From Pseudogymnoascus destructans (Eukaryota; Ascomycota; Leotiomycetes; Thelebolales; Thelebolaceae), in assembly GCF_001641265.1 (NCBI RefSeq), contig NW_020167523.1, positions 1,600,592-1,664,591 on the forward strand: a stretch of DNA of 64,000 bases, given 5' to 3'. Each line of letters opens with the position of its first letter. Positions within the stretch are counted from its first letter, which is position 1. Positions 31,557 to 42,452 of this stretch are shown in pieces. Position numbers and translations under genes: made by a program. The notes beneath the pieces are model-generated. The model did not search any database, was not told the origin of the DNA, and saw only the letters and a program-made list of their open reading frames with translations.

Positions 31557-33416
31557 ACGTACATGTATAACGAACCGGCCAAACAAGCGAACCGGCCAAA
31601 ATATCGCGACCACAATACAGGAATTGCGATAAATCCACCACAACACTAGAAATCAATTGAAACTACTCGGAGTCCTCTTCCTCAGATGTGTCTATTACAA
31701 TCTGACAAGTGCGCGCATTATGTCCAGTCCCACCACACTTGCTACAGCGACGTGCGCGGGTTTCTTCCCTTGGCTTCCGACCACTACTCGCCCTTATTTC
31801 TTGCTCCACTTGCTGTACAACATCCCTCTCGTCCTGTAGCTCCTGTGCTACTTGTTGACTAAGTGATCCTCCTTGCTGTAATCGTGTTTTTTTAGCTCTC
31901 CGGCGCTTGCTTAGCACTTCATTTGCCTGTCGCAGGTTTTGATTCTCCGCCTTCAACAATGCTAATTGATGCATTATTTGCGATGTACCCTTTGTAAACT
32001 GGTCAACAGCTGTATAGATTGAGGTTGGAGAGCTATTTTGATGATGCGCAATTCGGTTTTTAATGAAGGTAGACTGTGATGAGGCTTCAATTGGGTTGTT
32101 TGGTGTTTGGGAAACCCAAGGTTGAGCAGTACCCGGGCGGGAGCTTGGAGGCGTTGGTGTCTTTAACTTAAGATCAAGTGTAGAGATCACACTCTCAGGG
32201 TCGAATGGGAGAAGTCCAGCACCCCGGAAGCCTCCTTGAATGTTGCTTTCTGTCATTGCAATGTTAAATGCAGCATAGAAGGCAGGAAAGAAGTCATCCT
32301 TAGTAATATGAGAAATATGAGCCCGCATCATATCTTCAATTTGCCGACCATAAGCCCTTTTTAATGGGCTAAAACAGCCAACATCAAGTTGTTGGAGTAT
32401 ATGGGAAGAGTGAGCAGGCATACAAAGCGTAATAATGTTGTGTTCTTTGCAGTACTCCTCAAACTTGTCTGAGTGGTGGCTCTCATGACCATCAAGGACT
32501 AACAAGCGATAACCACCAACACTCCGGGGCTTTGTGTGCTTCTCAAAATGCTGAATCCAATCCATACCTCTCTCGTTTGTAGTCCAGCCATTTTCAGTAA
32601 CAGCAATTACCCAATCGCTTGGAAATCCACTATTCTCATACCAAGATGCAAGGTGGTTTTTGCCTGCAACAATGACGAATGGCGGCACTGCCCAACCCTG
32701 AGAACTAACGCCTTGGATTACTGTAACCCATTCCCGATTGCCAGGCTGTACCTTCTTTGTTTTTGCCCGCCCGTCTGAGCTTGTTACAACAGTAGCAGTT
32801 GAGATAACACCCATCATAAACCCAGTCTCATCAAAGTTGTAGATATCTGCTTCATGGATACCATATTTCGCAATTGTGTTACGCACAAGCTCAAACCAGC
32901 CATGTATAAGTTCTAGATCTTCACACTTAGCCCTCTGGTAGTCGTATTTGCGCTGGAAGCGTGTCCGGAGCTCTACACGCCGCTTAACAAAGTTTGAAGC
33001 CCAACGCGACCCAACGCGTGGCGCGTCGCGTGTTTCAAGTAGTCGATTTGCCATATCTGCAACAATAGACAACTGAGGAGGAAACCCTTTGGTAGCTAGG
33101 TCGAGTATATATTGAACAAGGACTGATTCCTCTAAGTTAGTTAATTTCTGTAAGTTGGCTTGAATATCGCGTCGTGAAGGTATGCCTAATAAACGACGGC
33201 CTAGCTTGCGGTGGTCAACAGAATAGATCTTAGCAGCAACTCGAGGACGTAACTTTGGGTCGCTTTGTATAGCTTGGATAGCTAGAATCAACTGGCTTTC
33301 ATCATTTTTCTGGGGCATGTTTTGTTGTTGAGTAATTTAGCATTTAGTTGGGGGGTATTGTGGTCGCGATATTTTGGCCGGTTCGCTTGTTTGGCCGGTT
33401 CGTTATACATGTACGT
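31557..33416 (-). mobile_element. Complete pogo/Fot1 element b (1860 bp)
   Basis: TA duplications at 31555-31556 and 33417-33418. Perfect inverted repeats of about 60 bp begin ACGTACATGTATAACGAACC and contain CGAACCGGCCAAA twice. It encodes an uninterrupted 551-codon transposase. Structurally able to be autonomous. Confidence 0.96.
31663..33318 (-). CDS. Pogo/Fot1 transposase b, intact (551 residues)
   Basis: DDE_1 transposase acting at the element's own ends. An N-terminal Psq-type HTH (about residues 5-50: LAIQAIQSDPKLRPRVAAKI) is followed by HRKLGRRLLGIPSRRDIQAN and a CENP-B-type HTH (about 65-150). Catalytic positions: IYNFDETGFMMG (about 190), LLVLDGHESH (about 285) and HILQQLDVGCFSPLK (about 320), where most relatives read QPLD. 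A coiled coil at about 450-480 (LALLKAENQNLRQANEVLSKRR) and a CCHC zinc knuckle at the end (CSKCGGTGHNARTC) complete it. No stops or frameshifts, unlike nearly every other transposon here, so a recent arrival. The QQLD change next to the third Asp could affect activity. Confidence 0.95.
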   Translation of the reverse strand: MPQKNDESQLILAIQAIQSDPKLRPRVAAKIYSVDHRKLGRRLLGIPSRRDIQANLQKLTNLEESVLVQYILDLATKGFPPQLSIVADMANRLLETRDAPRVGSRWASNFVKRRVELRTRFQRKYDYQRAKCEDLELIHGWFELVRNTIAKYGIHEADIYNFDETGFMMGVISTATVVTSSDGRAKTKKVQPGNREWVTVIQGVSSQGWAVPPFVIVAGKNHLASWYENSGFPSDWVIAVTENGWTTNERGMDWIQHFEKHTKPRSVGGYRLLVLDGHESHHSDKFEEYCKEHNIITLCMPAHSSHILQQLDVGCFSPLKRAYGRQIEDMMRAHISHITKDDFFPAFYAAFNIAMTESNIQGGFRGAGLLPFDPESVISTLDLKLKTPTPPSSRPGTAQPWVSQTPNNPIEASSQSTFIKNRIAHHQNSSPTSIYTAVDQFTKGTSQIMHQLALLKAENQNLRQANEVLSKRRRAKKTRLQQGGSLSQQVAQELQDERDVVQQVEQEIRASSGRKPREETRARRCSKCGGTGHNARTCQIVIDTSEEEDSE

Positions 33417-33646
33417 TATCCCCTTAATATTTATATATACGAACTTTAATAGATTTATCTAATTTATCACCATTGCTTAAAATGAGGAAGATTATTAATA
33501 GCCTTAAATATTAGCAAGGCATACTAAAGATATACAAGGGCCTAAAAAAATACAACTAGGTAAGCTAATATCTATATCCTTATTTAGTTATATAATAATA
33601 CTAACATTTATAGATAATGCTACTAGGTGGTCTTCTGCTTATTATA

Positions 33647-35506
33647 ACGTGCATGTATAACGAAAGTGCCAAACAAGCGAAAGTGCCAAAATCATGCGGT
33701 GACCACCCCCCCCAACTAAATGTTAAATTCCTCCACAACAAAACATGCGCCATAAAAATGATGAAAGCAAATTAGTGCTAGCTATCCAAGCTATTCAAAG
33801 CGACCCAAATTTGCACCTTCGAGTTGCAGCTAGGATCTATTCCGTAGACCACCGCAAGCTACGTCACCGTTTACAAGGCGTACCTTCACGACGCGATATC
33901 CAAGCCAACTTACGGAAATTAAGTAACCTAGAGGAATCAGTTCTTGTTCAGTATATACTTGACTTAGCTGCTAAAGGGTTCCCTCCTCAGTTGTCTATTG
34001 TTGAAGATATGGCAAATCGACTACTTGCAACACGCGACGCGCCACGTGTCGGGCCACGTTGGGCTTCAAACTTTGTTAAGCGCCATGTAGAGCTCCGGAC
34101 ACGCTTCCAGCGAAAATACGACTACCAGAGGGCTAAGTGCGAAGATCCAGAAGTTATTCGTGGCTGGTTTGAGCTTGTATGGAACACAATTCTAAAGTAT
34201 GGCATCAACAATGCAGATATCTACAACTTTGATGAGACTGGGTTTATGATGGGCGTCATCTCAAGCGCAACGGTAGTAACGAGCTCAGATGGGCGGGCAA
34301 AGGCAAAAAAGGTGCAGCCTGGCAATCGGGAATGGGTTACAGTAATCCAAGGCATTAGTTCTCAAGGTTGGGCAGTGCCGCCATTTGTCATTGTGGCAGG
34401 TAAAAACCACCTTGCATCTTGGTATGAGAATAGCGGATTTCCAGCAGATTGGGTAATCGCTGTTACTGCAAATGGCTGGACTACAAACGAGAGAGGTATG
34501 GATTGGATTCAGCATTTTGAGAAGCACACAAAGCCCCGGAGTGTTGGTGGTTATCGCTTGTTAGTCCTTGATGGTCATGAGAGCCACCACTCAGACAAGT
34601 TTGAGGAGTACTGCAAAGAACACAACATTATTACGCTTTGTATGCCTGCTCACTCTTCCCATATACTCCAACCACTTGATGTTGGCTGTTTTAGCCCATT
34701 AAAGAGAGCTTACGGTCAGCAAATTGAAGGTATGATGCGGGCTCATATTATTCACATTACTAAGGATGACTTCTTTCCTGCCTTCCACGCTGCATTTAAC
34801 ATTGCAATGACAGAAAGCAATATTCAGGGAGGGTTCCGAGGTGCTGGGCTTCTTCCATTTAGCCCTGAGAGTGTAATATCTACACTTGACCTTAGGTTTA
34901 AGACGCCAACACCTCCAACCTCTCGCCCAAACACCGCTCAACCATGGGTTTCTCAGACACCAAATAACCCAACTGAAGCTGTATCACAGTCTACTTTCAT
35001 TAAAAACCGAATTGCGCATCATCAAAATAGCTCTCCAACCTCAATCTATGCAGCTGTTCACCAGTTTACAAAGGGTGCATTGCAAATAATGCATCAATTA
35101 GCATTGTTAAAAGCAGAGAACCAAAACCTGCGACAGGCAAATGAAGTGCTAAGCAAGCGCCGGAGAGCTAAAAAAACACGACTACAGCAAGGAGGATCAC
35201 TTAGTCAACAGGTAGCACAGGAGCTACAGGACGAGAGGGACATTGTGCAGCAAGTAGAGCAAGAAATAAGGGCAACTAGTGGTCGGAAGCCAAGGGAAGA
35301 AACCCATGCACGTCGCTGTGGCAAGTGTGGTGAGACTGGACACAATGCGCGCACTTGTCAGATTCTAATAGACAGGTCTGAGGAAGAGGACTCCGAGTAG
35401 TTTTAATTAATTTATATTGTTGTGGTGGATTTATCGCAATTCTTATGGGGTAGTCGCGATATTTTGGCACTTTCGCTTGTTTGGCACTGTCGTTATACAT
35501 GCACGT
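33647..35506 (+). mobile_element. Complete pogo/Fot1 element c (1860 bp)
   Basis: TA duplications at 33645-33646 and 35507-35508. The inverted repeats start ACGTGCATGTATAACGAAAG and contain CGAAAGTGCCAAA twice at the left end; the right end has one changed copy (CGACAGTGCC). Same length as element b but a different repeat motif. Confidence 0.96.
33745..35400 (+). CDS. Pogo/Fot1 transposase c, intact (551 residues)
   Basis: Close sister of transposase b with the same layout: HTH, CENP-B-type HTH, DDD core (YNFDETGFMMG, LVLDGHESH, QPLDVGCFSPLK), coiled coil and CCHC knuckle (CGKCGETGHNARTC). Differences concentrate partly in the presumed DNA-binding stretch: HRKLRHRLQGVPSRRD and NLRKL here, versus HRKLGRRLLGIPSRRD and NLQKL in b. 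That contrast parallels the different motif in its own inverted repeats. The frame is fully open and all three catalytic Asp are present with the usual QPLD context, so this is the best candidate for an active transposase in the window. Confidence 0.95.
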   Translation: MRHKNDESKLVLAIQAIQSDPNLHLRVAARIYSVDHRKLRHRLQGVPSRRDIQANLRKLSNLEESVLVQYILDLAAKGFPPQLSIVEDMANRLLATRDAPRVGPRWASNFVKRHVELRTRFQRKYDYQRAKCEDPEVIRGWFELVWNTILKYGINNADIYNFDETGFMMGVISSATVVTSSDGRAKAKKVQPGNREWVTVIQGISSQGWAVPPFVIVAGKNHLASWYENSGFPADWVIAVTANGWTTNERGMDWIQHFEKHTKPRSVGGYRLLVLDGHESHHSDKFEEYCKEHNIITLCMPAHSSHILQPLDVGCFSPLKRAYGQQIEGMMRAHIIHITKDDFFPAFHAAFNIAMTESNIQGGFRGAGLLPFSPESVISTLDLRFKTPTPPTSRPNTAQPWVSQTPNNPTEAVSQSTFIKNRIAHHQNSSPTSIYAAVHQFTKGALQIMHQLALLKAENQNLRQANEVLSKRRRAKKTRLQQGGSLSQQVAQELQDERDIVQQVEQEIRATSGRKPREETHARRCGKCGETGHNARTCQILIDRSEEEDSE

Positions 35507-36137
35507 TATGTTAATAGAGTATTAAGAGTGGAATTTAATAACGAATTACCTCTAACACAACAACAACAACAACAACAACAACAACAGCAACAAGAGAATG
35601 AAGAAGATAACGATGACTTTGAAAGATCATTATATTCTCAAACTATAGAAGATGACTTTGAAACAGAAACTTCTATCTATTTCCAAGAACCTATTTCTCA
35701 TTATAAGGTAAGCTGTTAACCCTCTTTAATAATTAACTTACTAATATTATATAGATTAATCTTTTAGACTATTGGAAAATAAATCAATCTCAATTTCCAA
35801 TTCTAGCTACTATAGCTAGGCGCTATTTACAAATCCCTGCTACTAGTGCTCCTATAGAGAGCTTTTTTAGTATAGGTAGCCTTATTATTTCAAAGATTAG
35901 AAATAGGCTTTCTAAAGACAATTTTAGAGTAATAGCTTGTTTAAAGAGTTGGGATTTTATAAAGGAAGAAGAAGAGGATCTAGAAGAGGAATTTATAGCT
36001 AAATTAATACTTTAAGAAGTATTTAGATAGATTAATATATATTTGGTTTCCTTTTCTACTATACTAGATAATTACTTAGGCCACGTGATTCTAACATCAT
36101 GTGATAATCATGAATATTCATGATTATCAAAAACTCA
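35507..36137 (+). pseudogene. hAT-III transposase C-terminal part with polyglutamine run
   Basis: A (CAA)n tract at about 35558-35592 encodes poly-Gln followed by acidic residues. An apparent intron (GTAAGC ... TATATAG, about 35707-35754) precedes the dimerisation domain: DYWKINQSQFPILATIARRYL, IPATSAPIESFFSIGSL, KIRNRLS, CLKSWDF, ending at 36015. It is surprisingly open for a decayed element, suggesting the parent hAT was young when the pogo elements inserted. Confidence 0.75.
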
Positions 36138-36139
36138 TA

Positions 36140-37998
36140 ACGTGGTTGTACACCGAGTCGTGAATGTCACCGAGTCGTGAACTTTTCCCTACTTAGCTAC
36201 CTACGAACTTCAACACGCGTTTCCTCCACAACTACCAATGGAAATCCAAACCCAAGAAGCGCGAATCATTCTAGCTATTGAGGCTCTTCAAACATGTAAA
36301 TCGCTTAATCGCAGGTCTGCATCAATACTATATAAAGTGCCTTATTCTACGCTTACTGATAGAATGGCCGGCCGACCTTCTCGACGCGAAACCAAAGCCA
36401 ATAGTCATAAATTGACTGAGCTAGAAGAGGAAGTGATTATTCGAAATATATTGGATATGGATGCAAGAGGATTTGCACCTCGGCCTGCTAGTGTGGAGGA
36501 TATGGCAAATTATATCCTTGAATCGCGTGGGGGAAAGCACGTTGGGACGCGGTGGGCATATCGATTTATACAACGCCGCCCTGAGTTAAAGACGCGTTTT
36601 AATCGCGTTTATGACTTTCAAAGAGCCTTGTGCGAAGATCCTGAGCTTATTGGAGCGTGGTTTCAACTTGTGCAGAACATGAGAGCAAAGTACGGCATCC
36701 AAGACTGCGATTTCTACAACTTTGACGAGACGGGCTTCATGATGGGCGTTATTAGCTCAGCTTTAGTTGTTACGCGCGCCGATCGATGTGGCAGAGGCAA
36801 GGCAGTTTAGCCTGGCAATCGGGAATGGGCTACAGCAATTGTTTGTGTGAATGCTGAAGGCGGGAGTATCCCTCCGTTTTTAGTAGTTCAAGGGAAATGT
36901 CACCTTTCAAGTTGGTATACTGAAGGCGGCCTTCCTCACAATTGGGTAATTAAACCAACAAGCAATGGATGGACCAACAACGAGACAGGTCTAGAATGGC
37001 TTCATCATTTCGATAAACATACTTGCAGTCATGCAAAAGGACCATATCGGATGTTGGTTTTAGACGGGCATGAAAGTCACGAATCAGCTGCGTTTCAGGA
37101 ATATTGCAAAGCAAACAACATCATAACTCTCTGTCTACCTCCTCACTCGTCTCACCTAACTCAGCCACTTGATGTTGGGTGCTTTAGTGTTCTTAAACGC
37201 ATGTATGGGCGTCAAATTGAGACCTTTATTAAGGCTCATATAAACCATATTACAAAGGTTGAGTTTTTTATAGCTTTCCACGCAGCTTATAACCAGTCAA
37301 TAACAACTCAAAACGCCAAAGCTGGATTTCGCGGAGCTGGTTTAGTGCCCTTTGATCCGCAAGTAATCATTTCAAAGCTAGACGTCAAGTTGCGGACTCC
37401 TACACCTACAGGACCCCCCTCTATAGACGCTGATCCTTGGGTTTCTCAAACGCCTCGCAACCCAATAGATGCTCTCTCACAGACTACTCTAGTTAAAAAT
37501 CGCATTGCACGGCACCAAGGAAGCTCGCCAACCCCCATTTTTGCTACTGTTACTGCATTAGCTAAAGGGACAGAGATTTTGGCACATGAAATGACTTTAT
37601 TGTCAGCTGAAGTCCGCACCCTTCGAGCAGCAAACGAAGCTCTTAGCAAACGCTGGAGGGCTAAAAAGTCTCGTGTCCGTCAAGGGTGTGCACTTTCTGT
37701 AGGGGATGCACATGATGATTTGTCCCAAAGGGCAGTTACGGAGCAAATAAATCGCGAGAAGCGCTCTGGAGGGGTTGGTAGGAATGAGGGGCAACCAGGT
37801 GTACGACATTGTGGCACTTGCGGGGGGGCTGGCCATAATGCACGAACTTGTCAGGAGGTCATAGAAGTACTTAGCTCATCAGATTCTGAATAGTTTTAGT
37901 TTTAATACATGTTGTGGTTGTTTAATTATACCTTACAGTGGTGGGTATAAAAAAGTTTCACGACTCGGTGACATTCACGACTCGGTGTACAACCACGT
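36140..37998 (+). mobile_element. Pogo/Fot1 element e, complete ends, one stop (1859 bp)
   Basis: TA duplications at 36138-36139 and 37999-38000. The inverted repeats begin ACGTGGTTGTACACC and contain CACCGAGTCGTGAA twice (spaced by TGT). Inserted in the right subterminal region of hAT-III. Confidence 0.95.
36238..37893 (+). pseudogene. Pogo/Fot1 transposase e, single premature stop
   Basis: Starts MEIQTQEARIILAIEAL. HTH regions, then DFYNFDETGFMMG, MLVLDGHESH, HLTQPLDVGCFSVLK, coiled coil (LLSAEVRTLRAANEALSKRWRAKK) and CCHC knuckle (CGTCGGAGHNARTC). The only lesion is TAG at 36808-36810 in GKAV-stop-PGNREW; relatives have Gln (CAG) there, so one C-to-T change. The frame continues open to 37893. 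Confidence 0.92.
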
Positions 37999-38100
37999 TA
38001 ACCATGAATATTCATGATTATGAATAATCATGCTTATGTAATATTTGACTATTCGAATAGTCATGATTATTATGATTATTTGTGCTAACCCTGGACCCTT

Positions 38101-38740
38101 AGATTATTACTGCCATAATACTATCATCTACACTTGGTCAGCCTATACATCAAGGGATGCCTAATATTGTAGATAATCTGACTGAGTTATACCATTCCTA
38201 AGCATAGGGCTCTTCCATCCAGACTTGTGGCATAGATTTTGCACTATATAGTTGCAGAGAGCCAATATTCCCGTCCGACTTCATCTAAGACAATCCTATT
38301 GCAGATGTATTCTCAGACTCTTTTCCATCTTCTCAATGACTATCCTCGTTAAATCAAGTCCCTGCAGGCCTTGAATATATTGGCAAATTAAACCAATTCA
38401 TCAAATGGACTAAGGATACACACGATGTATTCATTGAGTGGTGGAAGCTATCACGATGGTATGAACAACACTCAGATCATACTACAAAACTCCTTACGAA
38501 GATTGCATGGGATTCAACGAACCGGAGTTCTCAATACTGGAGAAGTTATCACCAAGGAGCAGACCAGCTTTCTGGAGAACCATGTGTCATTTGTACTTAT
38601 TGTTCGAAGGCCCTTACGCATCCTGCAATCAAGTCTGCTGGCCCAAAGTCTATGGCAACACATCTTGCATCGGACATTTGCAAAAAGAAGTCACGGATGG
38701 GTAAGGATAGTCTCTATCAAATGCGAATCAATCAAATTCC
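38101..38740 (+). pseudogene. hAT-V fragment: N-terminal BED zinc finger region
   Basis: The plus frame from about 38330 reads WTKDTHDVFIEWWKLSRWY, then IAWDSTNRSSQYWRSYHQGA, then CVICTYCSKALTHP and MATHLASDICKK. This is the BED-type finger with the preceding Trp-rich block typical of one fungal hAT group. It is cut at about 38740 by LTR C3. No other domain follows. Confidence 0.65.
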
Positions 38741-39543
38741 ACAATGCAGAAATCAGGTGTATAATGTAGTGAAGTCGTTTAGACAAGTTGTAACAAATGT
38801 TGAGTCTGAGAACTCAGGGGTAAGTCAGAGGTTAGCACCTCACTGACTTTTCAGAAACAAAGAATAACAAGATCAATGCTTGGAAGCTTGGAAAAGACAT
38901 AGAAGTATGTGCTAGTCGATTTTCCGTATTGTCTGCTTGCCCTTTCTTAAGGAAAGGGCAATCTTATTTATGCTAAAGGAGTGTAGTTCTCTCATTTTCC
39001 AAGACTTTCTATGACTAACTAGGCTTGGTAACTGTATTAGAAATCAAGTGCGACCCACAACTAGCTTGCTAATCATGTAGTAAACATAAGAGAATCCCAT
39101 AGAACCATCTCTTGGGTTTCTAGCCTATAGGAAGTGAAAAGGAGGTCCAAGGTCAGAGTACCCCTATAGACAAATTATGTCATAACTTAACCAATATTGT
39201 GGGTAACTAAGGAGCGATGATGTGTAATGAATCATAGAGGGTTGTAGAAGCTTTAGAGCTATCGTTCATGTTCCTAGGTATCTAGTTGGTAGTATTGGCC
39301 CACCCCCTTAAGGAGGAGATTTTCTTAATAACTTGTTCAATGAGTGTCCAAATGATATGCCGTGATGTATGTAGCATAAACAGATGTAGTAGAAGAGTTT
39401 GCAGCAATCGTTGAGTAGTATTGCTCTTGTTGTTGGTGTGATAAGCCAAGATATGTATGGTGACTTGTAGGTTTGAGGAGGAGATTTCTAAGTTTGCTCT
39501 TGAGTTTGATAGCAAACTGAGTGCAACGAATGTCAGTATGACA
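38741..39543 (+). mobile_element. LTR family C, copy C3, 5' end missing
   Basis: Matches C4 from TTCCACAATGCAG onward to ...GTCAGTATGACA at 39543. The first ~110 bp of the LTR are absent, replaced by the hAT-V fragment. No flanking duplication. Contains the CCCTTTCTTAAGGAAAGGG hairpin common to family C. Confidence 0.8.
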
Positions 39544-39956
39544 TTCGAGCATAAACTTGTTGTTAATAGCGCTCTAATATCATTTGGAGGGCCTACCTAA
39601 ACGCCCTAAGTAACAGAAGGGTTTGGGCCTAAAACCTAATGCGTTAGAGTTTTAAGGCAATCTGCTTACACCAAGCGCCAATTAGGGAGCCTGACTATTG
39701 CACTAGGAAACCTTAACAAGAGCACAGCATGCCAGGACGTCACAGACTAGAAGGAGGGGTAATTGTAACGGGGTGCTAGAGTGTAACCATTATAGTATAT
39801 ATAGCGTGTTATGCGTATTCTGGGCGAGCTGGAATATTGTAGTCTTTTTGGCTTAGTGGGATGTAGCGCGAGCATAACCGTACATCATTACAGGAAGCTC
39901 TTTAATCTAGTCTATTCCTACTGTCTATTACTGCCTACTATAGTATACTGTAATTA
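39544..39956. other. Unassigned, LTR-like sequence without gene
   Basis: No coding region. A TATATATAG box near 39797 and overall look suggest an old LTR, but the borders are not visible. It ends at TA (39955-39956), where pogo d begins. Confidence 0.35.
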
Positions 39957-41868
39957 ACGTACATGTATAGCGAACCGGCCAAACAAGCGAACCGGCCAAA
40001 ATGATGCGGTGACAATAACCCCCAACTAAATGTTAAATTCCTCCACAACAAAACATGCTGCCAAAAAACGATGAAAGGCAATTACTGCTAGCTATCCAAG
40101 CTCTACAAAGTGACGCAAAGTTACGCCTTCGAGCTGTAGCTAGGACCTTTTCTGTAGACCACCGTAAGCTAGGTCGTCGATTACTAGGCATACCTTCACG
40201 ACGCGATATCCAAGCCAACTCACAGAAATTGACAAATCTAGAGGAATTAGTCCTTGTTCAATACATACTCGACCTAGCTACAAAAGGATTTCCTCCTCAG
40301 TTGTCTATTGTTGAAGATATGGCAAATCGGCTACTTGCAACATGTGACGCGCCACGCGTTGGGTCGCGTTGGGCTTCAAACTTCGTTAAGCGGCGTGTAG
40401 AGCTCCGGACACCCGTCGGGTCGTGTTGGGCTTCAAACTTTGTTAAGCGGCGTGTAGAGCTCCGGACACGCTTCCAGCGCAAATACGACTACCAGAGGGC
40501 TAAGTTCGAGGACCCAGAAGTCATCCGTTGTTGGTTTGAGCTTCTACGCAACACAATTGCAAAATATGGCATCAATGAAGCAGATATCTACAACTTTGAT
40601 GAGACTGGGTTTATGATGGGCGTTATCTCAACTGCTATGGTTGTGACAAGCTCAGACGGGCGTACAAAAGCAAAGAAGGTACAGCCTGGCAATCAGGAAT
40701 GGGTTACAGTAATCCAAGGTGTTAGTTCTCAAGGTTGGGCAGTGCCGCCATTTGTCATTGTTGCAGGCAAAAACCACCTTGCATCTTGGTATGAGAACAG
40801 TGGATTTCCAGGCGATTGGGTAATTGCTGTTACAGAAAATGGCTGGACTACAAATGAGAGAGACATGGATTGGATTCAGCATTTTGAGAAGCATACAAAG
40901 ACCCGGAGTTTGGTGGTTATCGCCTCTTAGTCCTTGATGGTCATGAGAGCCACCACTCAGATGAGTTTGAGGAATACTGCAAGGAACACAACATTATTAC
41001 GCTTGTATGCCTGCTCACTCTTCCCATATACTCCAGCCACTTGATGTTGGCTGTTTTGGCCCATTAAAGAAGGCTTACGGTCGGCAAATTGAAGATATGA
41101 TGCGTGCTCATATTATTCACATTACTAAGGATGACTTCTTTCCTGCCTTCCATGCTGCATTTAACACTGCAATAACTGAAAGCAACATTCAGGGCGGGTT
41201 CCGAGGAGCAGGGCTTCTTCCATTCGACCCTGAGAGAGTGATATCTGCACTTGATCTTAAGTTAAAGACACCAACACCTCAAAGCTCCCGCCCGGGTACT
41301 GCTCAACCTTGGGTTTCCCAAACACCAAATAACCCAATTGAAGCCTCATCAAAATCTACCTTCATTAAAAACCGAATTGCGCATCATCAGAATAGCTCTC
41401 CAACATCAATCTATGCAGCTGTCGACCAGTTTACAAAGGGTGCATCGCAAATAATGCATCAATTAGCATTGTTAAAGGCAGAGAACCAGAACCTCTGACA
41501 GGCAAATGAAGTAATAAGCAAGCGCCGGAGGGCTAAAAAAACACGTCTACAGCAAGGAGGATCACTTACTCAATAGGATGCGCAGGGTCTACAGGATGAG
41601 AGGGATGTTGTGCAGCAAGTAGAGCAGGAAATAAGGGCGAGCAGTGGTCGCAAGCCAAGGGAAGAAATGCGTGCACGCCGCTGTGGGAAGTGTGGAGAGA
41701 CTGGACACAATGCGCGCACTTGTCAGATTGTAATAGACATGTCTGAGGAAGAGGACTCCGAGTAGTTTCAATTGATTTCTAGTGTCATGGTGTTTATCGT
41801 AATTTTTGTTGCGGGGGTAGATAATTTTGGCCGGTTCGCTTGTTGGCTGGTTCGTTATACATGTACGT
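39957..41868 (+). mobile_element. Pogo/Fot1 element d, complete ends, degenerate (1912 bp)
   Basis: TA duplications at 39955-39956 and 41869-41870. Left inverted repeat ACGTACATGTATAGCGAACC, with CGAACCGGCCAAA twice; the right end is slightly eroded. Same family as element b. About 50 bp longer because of an internal tandem duplication. Confidence 0.94.
40055..41765 (+). pseudogene. Pogo/Fot1 transposase d, duplicated segment, frameshift and stops
   Basis: Starts MLPKNDERQLLLAIQAL with HRKLGRRLLGIPSRRD as in b. A tandem duplication near 40375-40470 repeats WASNFVKRRVELRT in frame. The frame is lost by a one-base change at about 40910 (YRLL region), reopens at about 41007-41498 (HILQPLDVGCFGPLK, coiled coil) and then has stops (for example NL-stop-QANEV). 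A zinc-knuckle sequence is still visible near 41690. Inactive. Confidence 0.9.
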
Positions 41869-42452
41869 TACTCATATTCTAATGAAGCGTTACCTTACGC
41901 ACCTAAAAGTGAGAACTTAGCTCGGCTGTGGGATATTACCCGATTACCAGCCAAGATTACGAGTTCCTTAACGGGTGTAGGGCCGCATTTGCAACACGGG
42001 GCTGCGTAAAGCAGCAACTAGCGCCAGCTCAAAACAGCAGCTCTGACACCATAACCTTGCATAAACTTATAATATGACAATAGGCAGCAGTTGGTGATGC
42101 TGATGGACGATGACGTTTTCGTCTAGGATCCTTAAGAGAGCAGAGTGGCAACTTCCCACGCATAATACTAGCCTTACCTAACGTTGGGTGAAACTTCATC
42201 CTGATCCCCCCATCGCAGTCGGCGACCTGACCGAAGGATGAGTGATTGTAGGGTCCATAATGTGCTTCCAATTAGAAGTGGTCCGGCCTCCATGCCGCTC
42301 TGGCTCGTCTCATGCAACGAATAGTGGCCTCATAGAAAAATATATGGACTGAACTAAATTGGGCACTACCCTGCATATATATTTCCTTCCATTGCTCATT
42401 AACGAAACTCAAACGCACGCTCACAGATACTCACTGTCCACATGGGCCACTC
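41869..42452. other. No gene recognised
   Basis: Short ORFs only. The last part is likely the 3' UTR of the convergent cytochrome b561 gene. Confidence 0.5.

Larger units (their letters stand above)
31410..38093 (+). mobile_element. hAT-III element, AT-rich, split into pieces by pogo insertions
   Basis: Pieces in order: 31410-31556 (IPCIAHVINIAVQDILLNLL), 33417-33646 (FIDNATRWSSAYY), 35507-36137 (polyQ, then hATC), 38001-38093 (right end). The right end reads TGTGCTAACCCTG at 38081-38093, preceded by CATGATTAT subterminal repeats; a matching left end CAGGGTTAGCA occurs at 43893. Each gap is exactly one TA-flanked pogo element, so the order of insertion can be read. The left end of this copy is not seen. 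Confidence 0.75.

Noticed and set aside
35558..35592. Polyglutamine host regulator
   Set aside because: The frame continues into a hATC dimerisation domain; it belongs to hAT-III.
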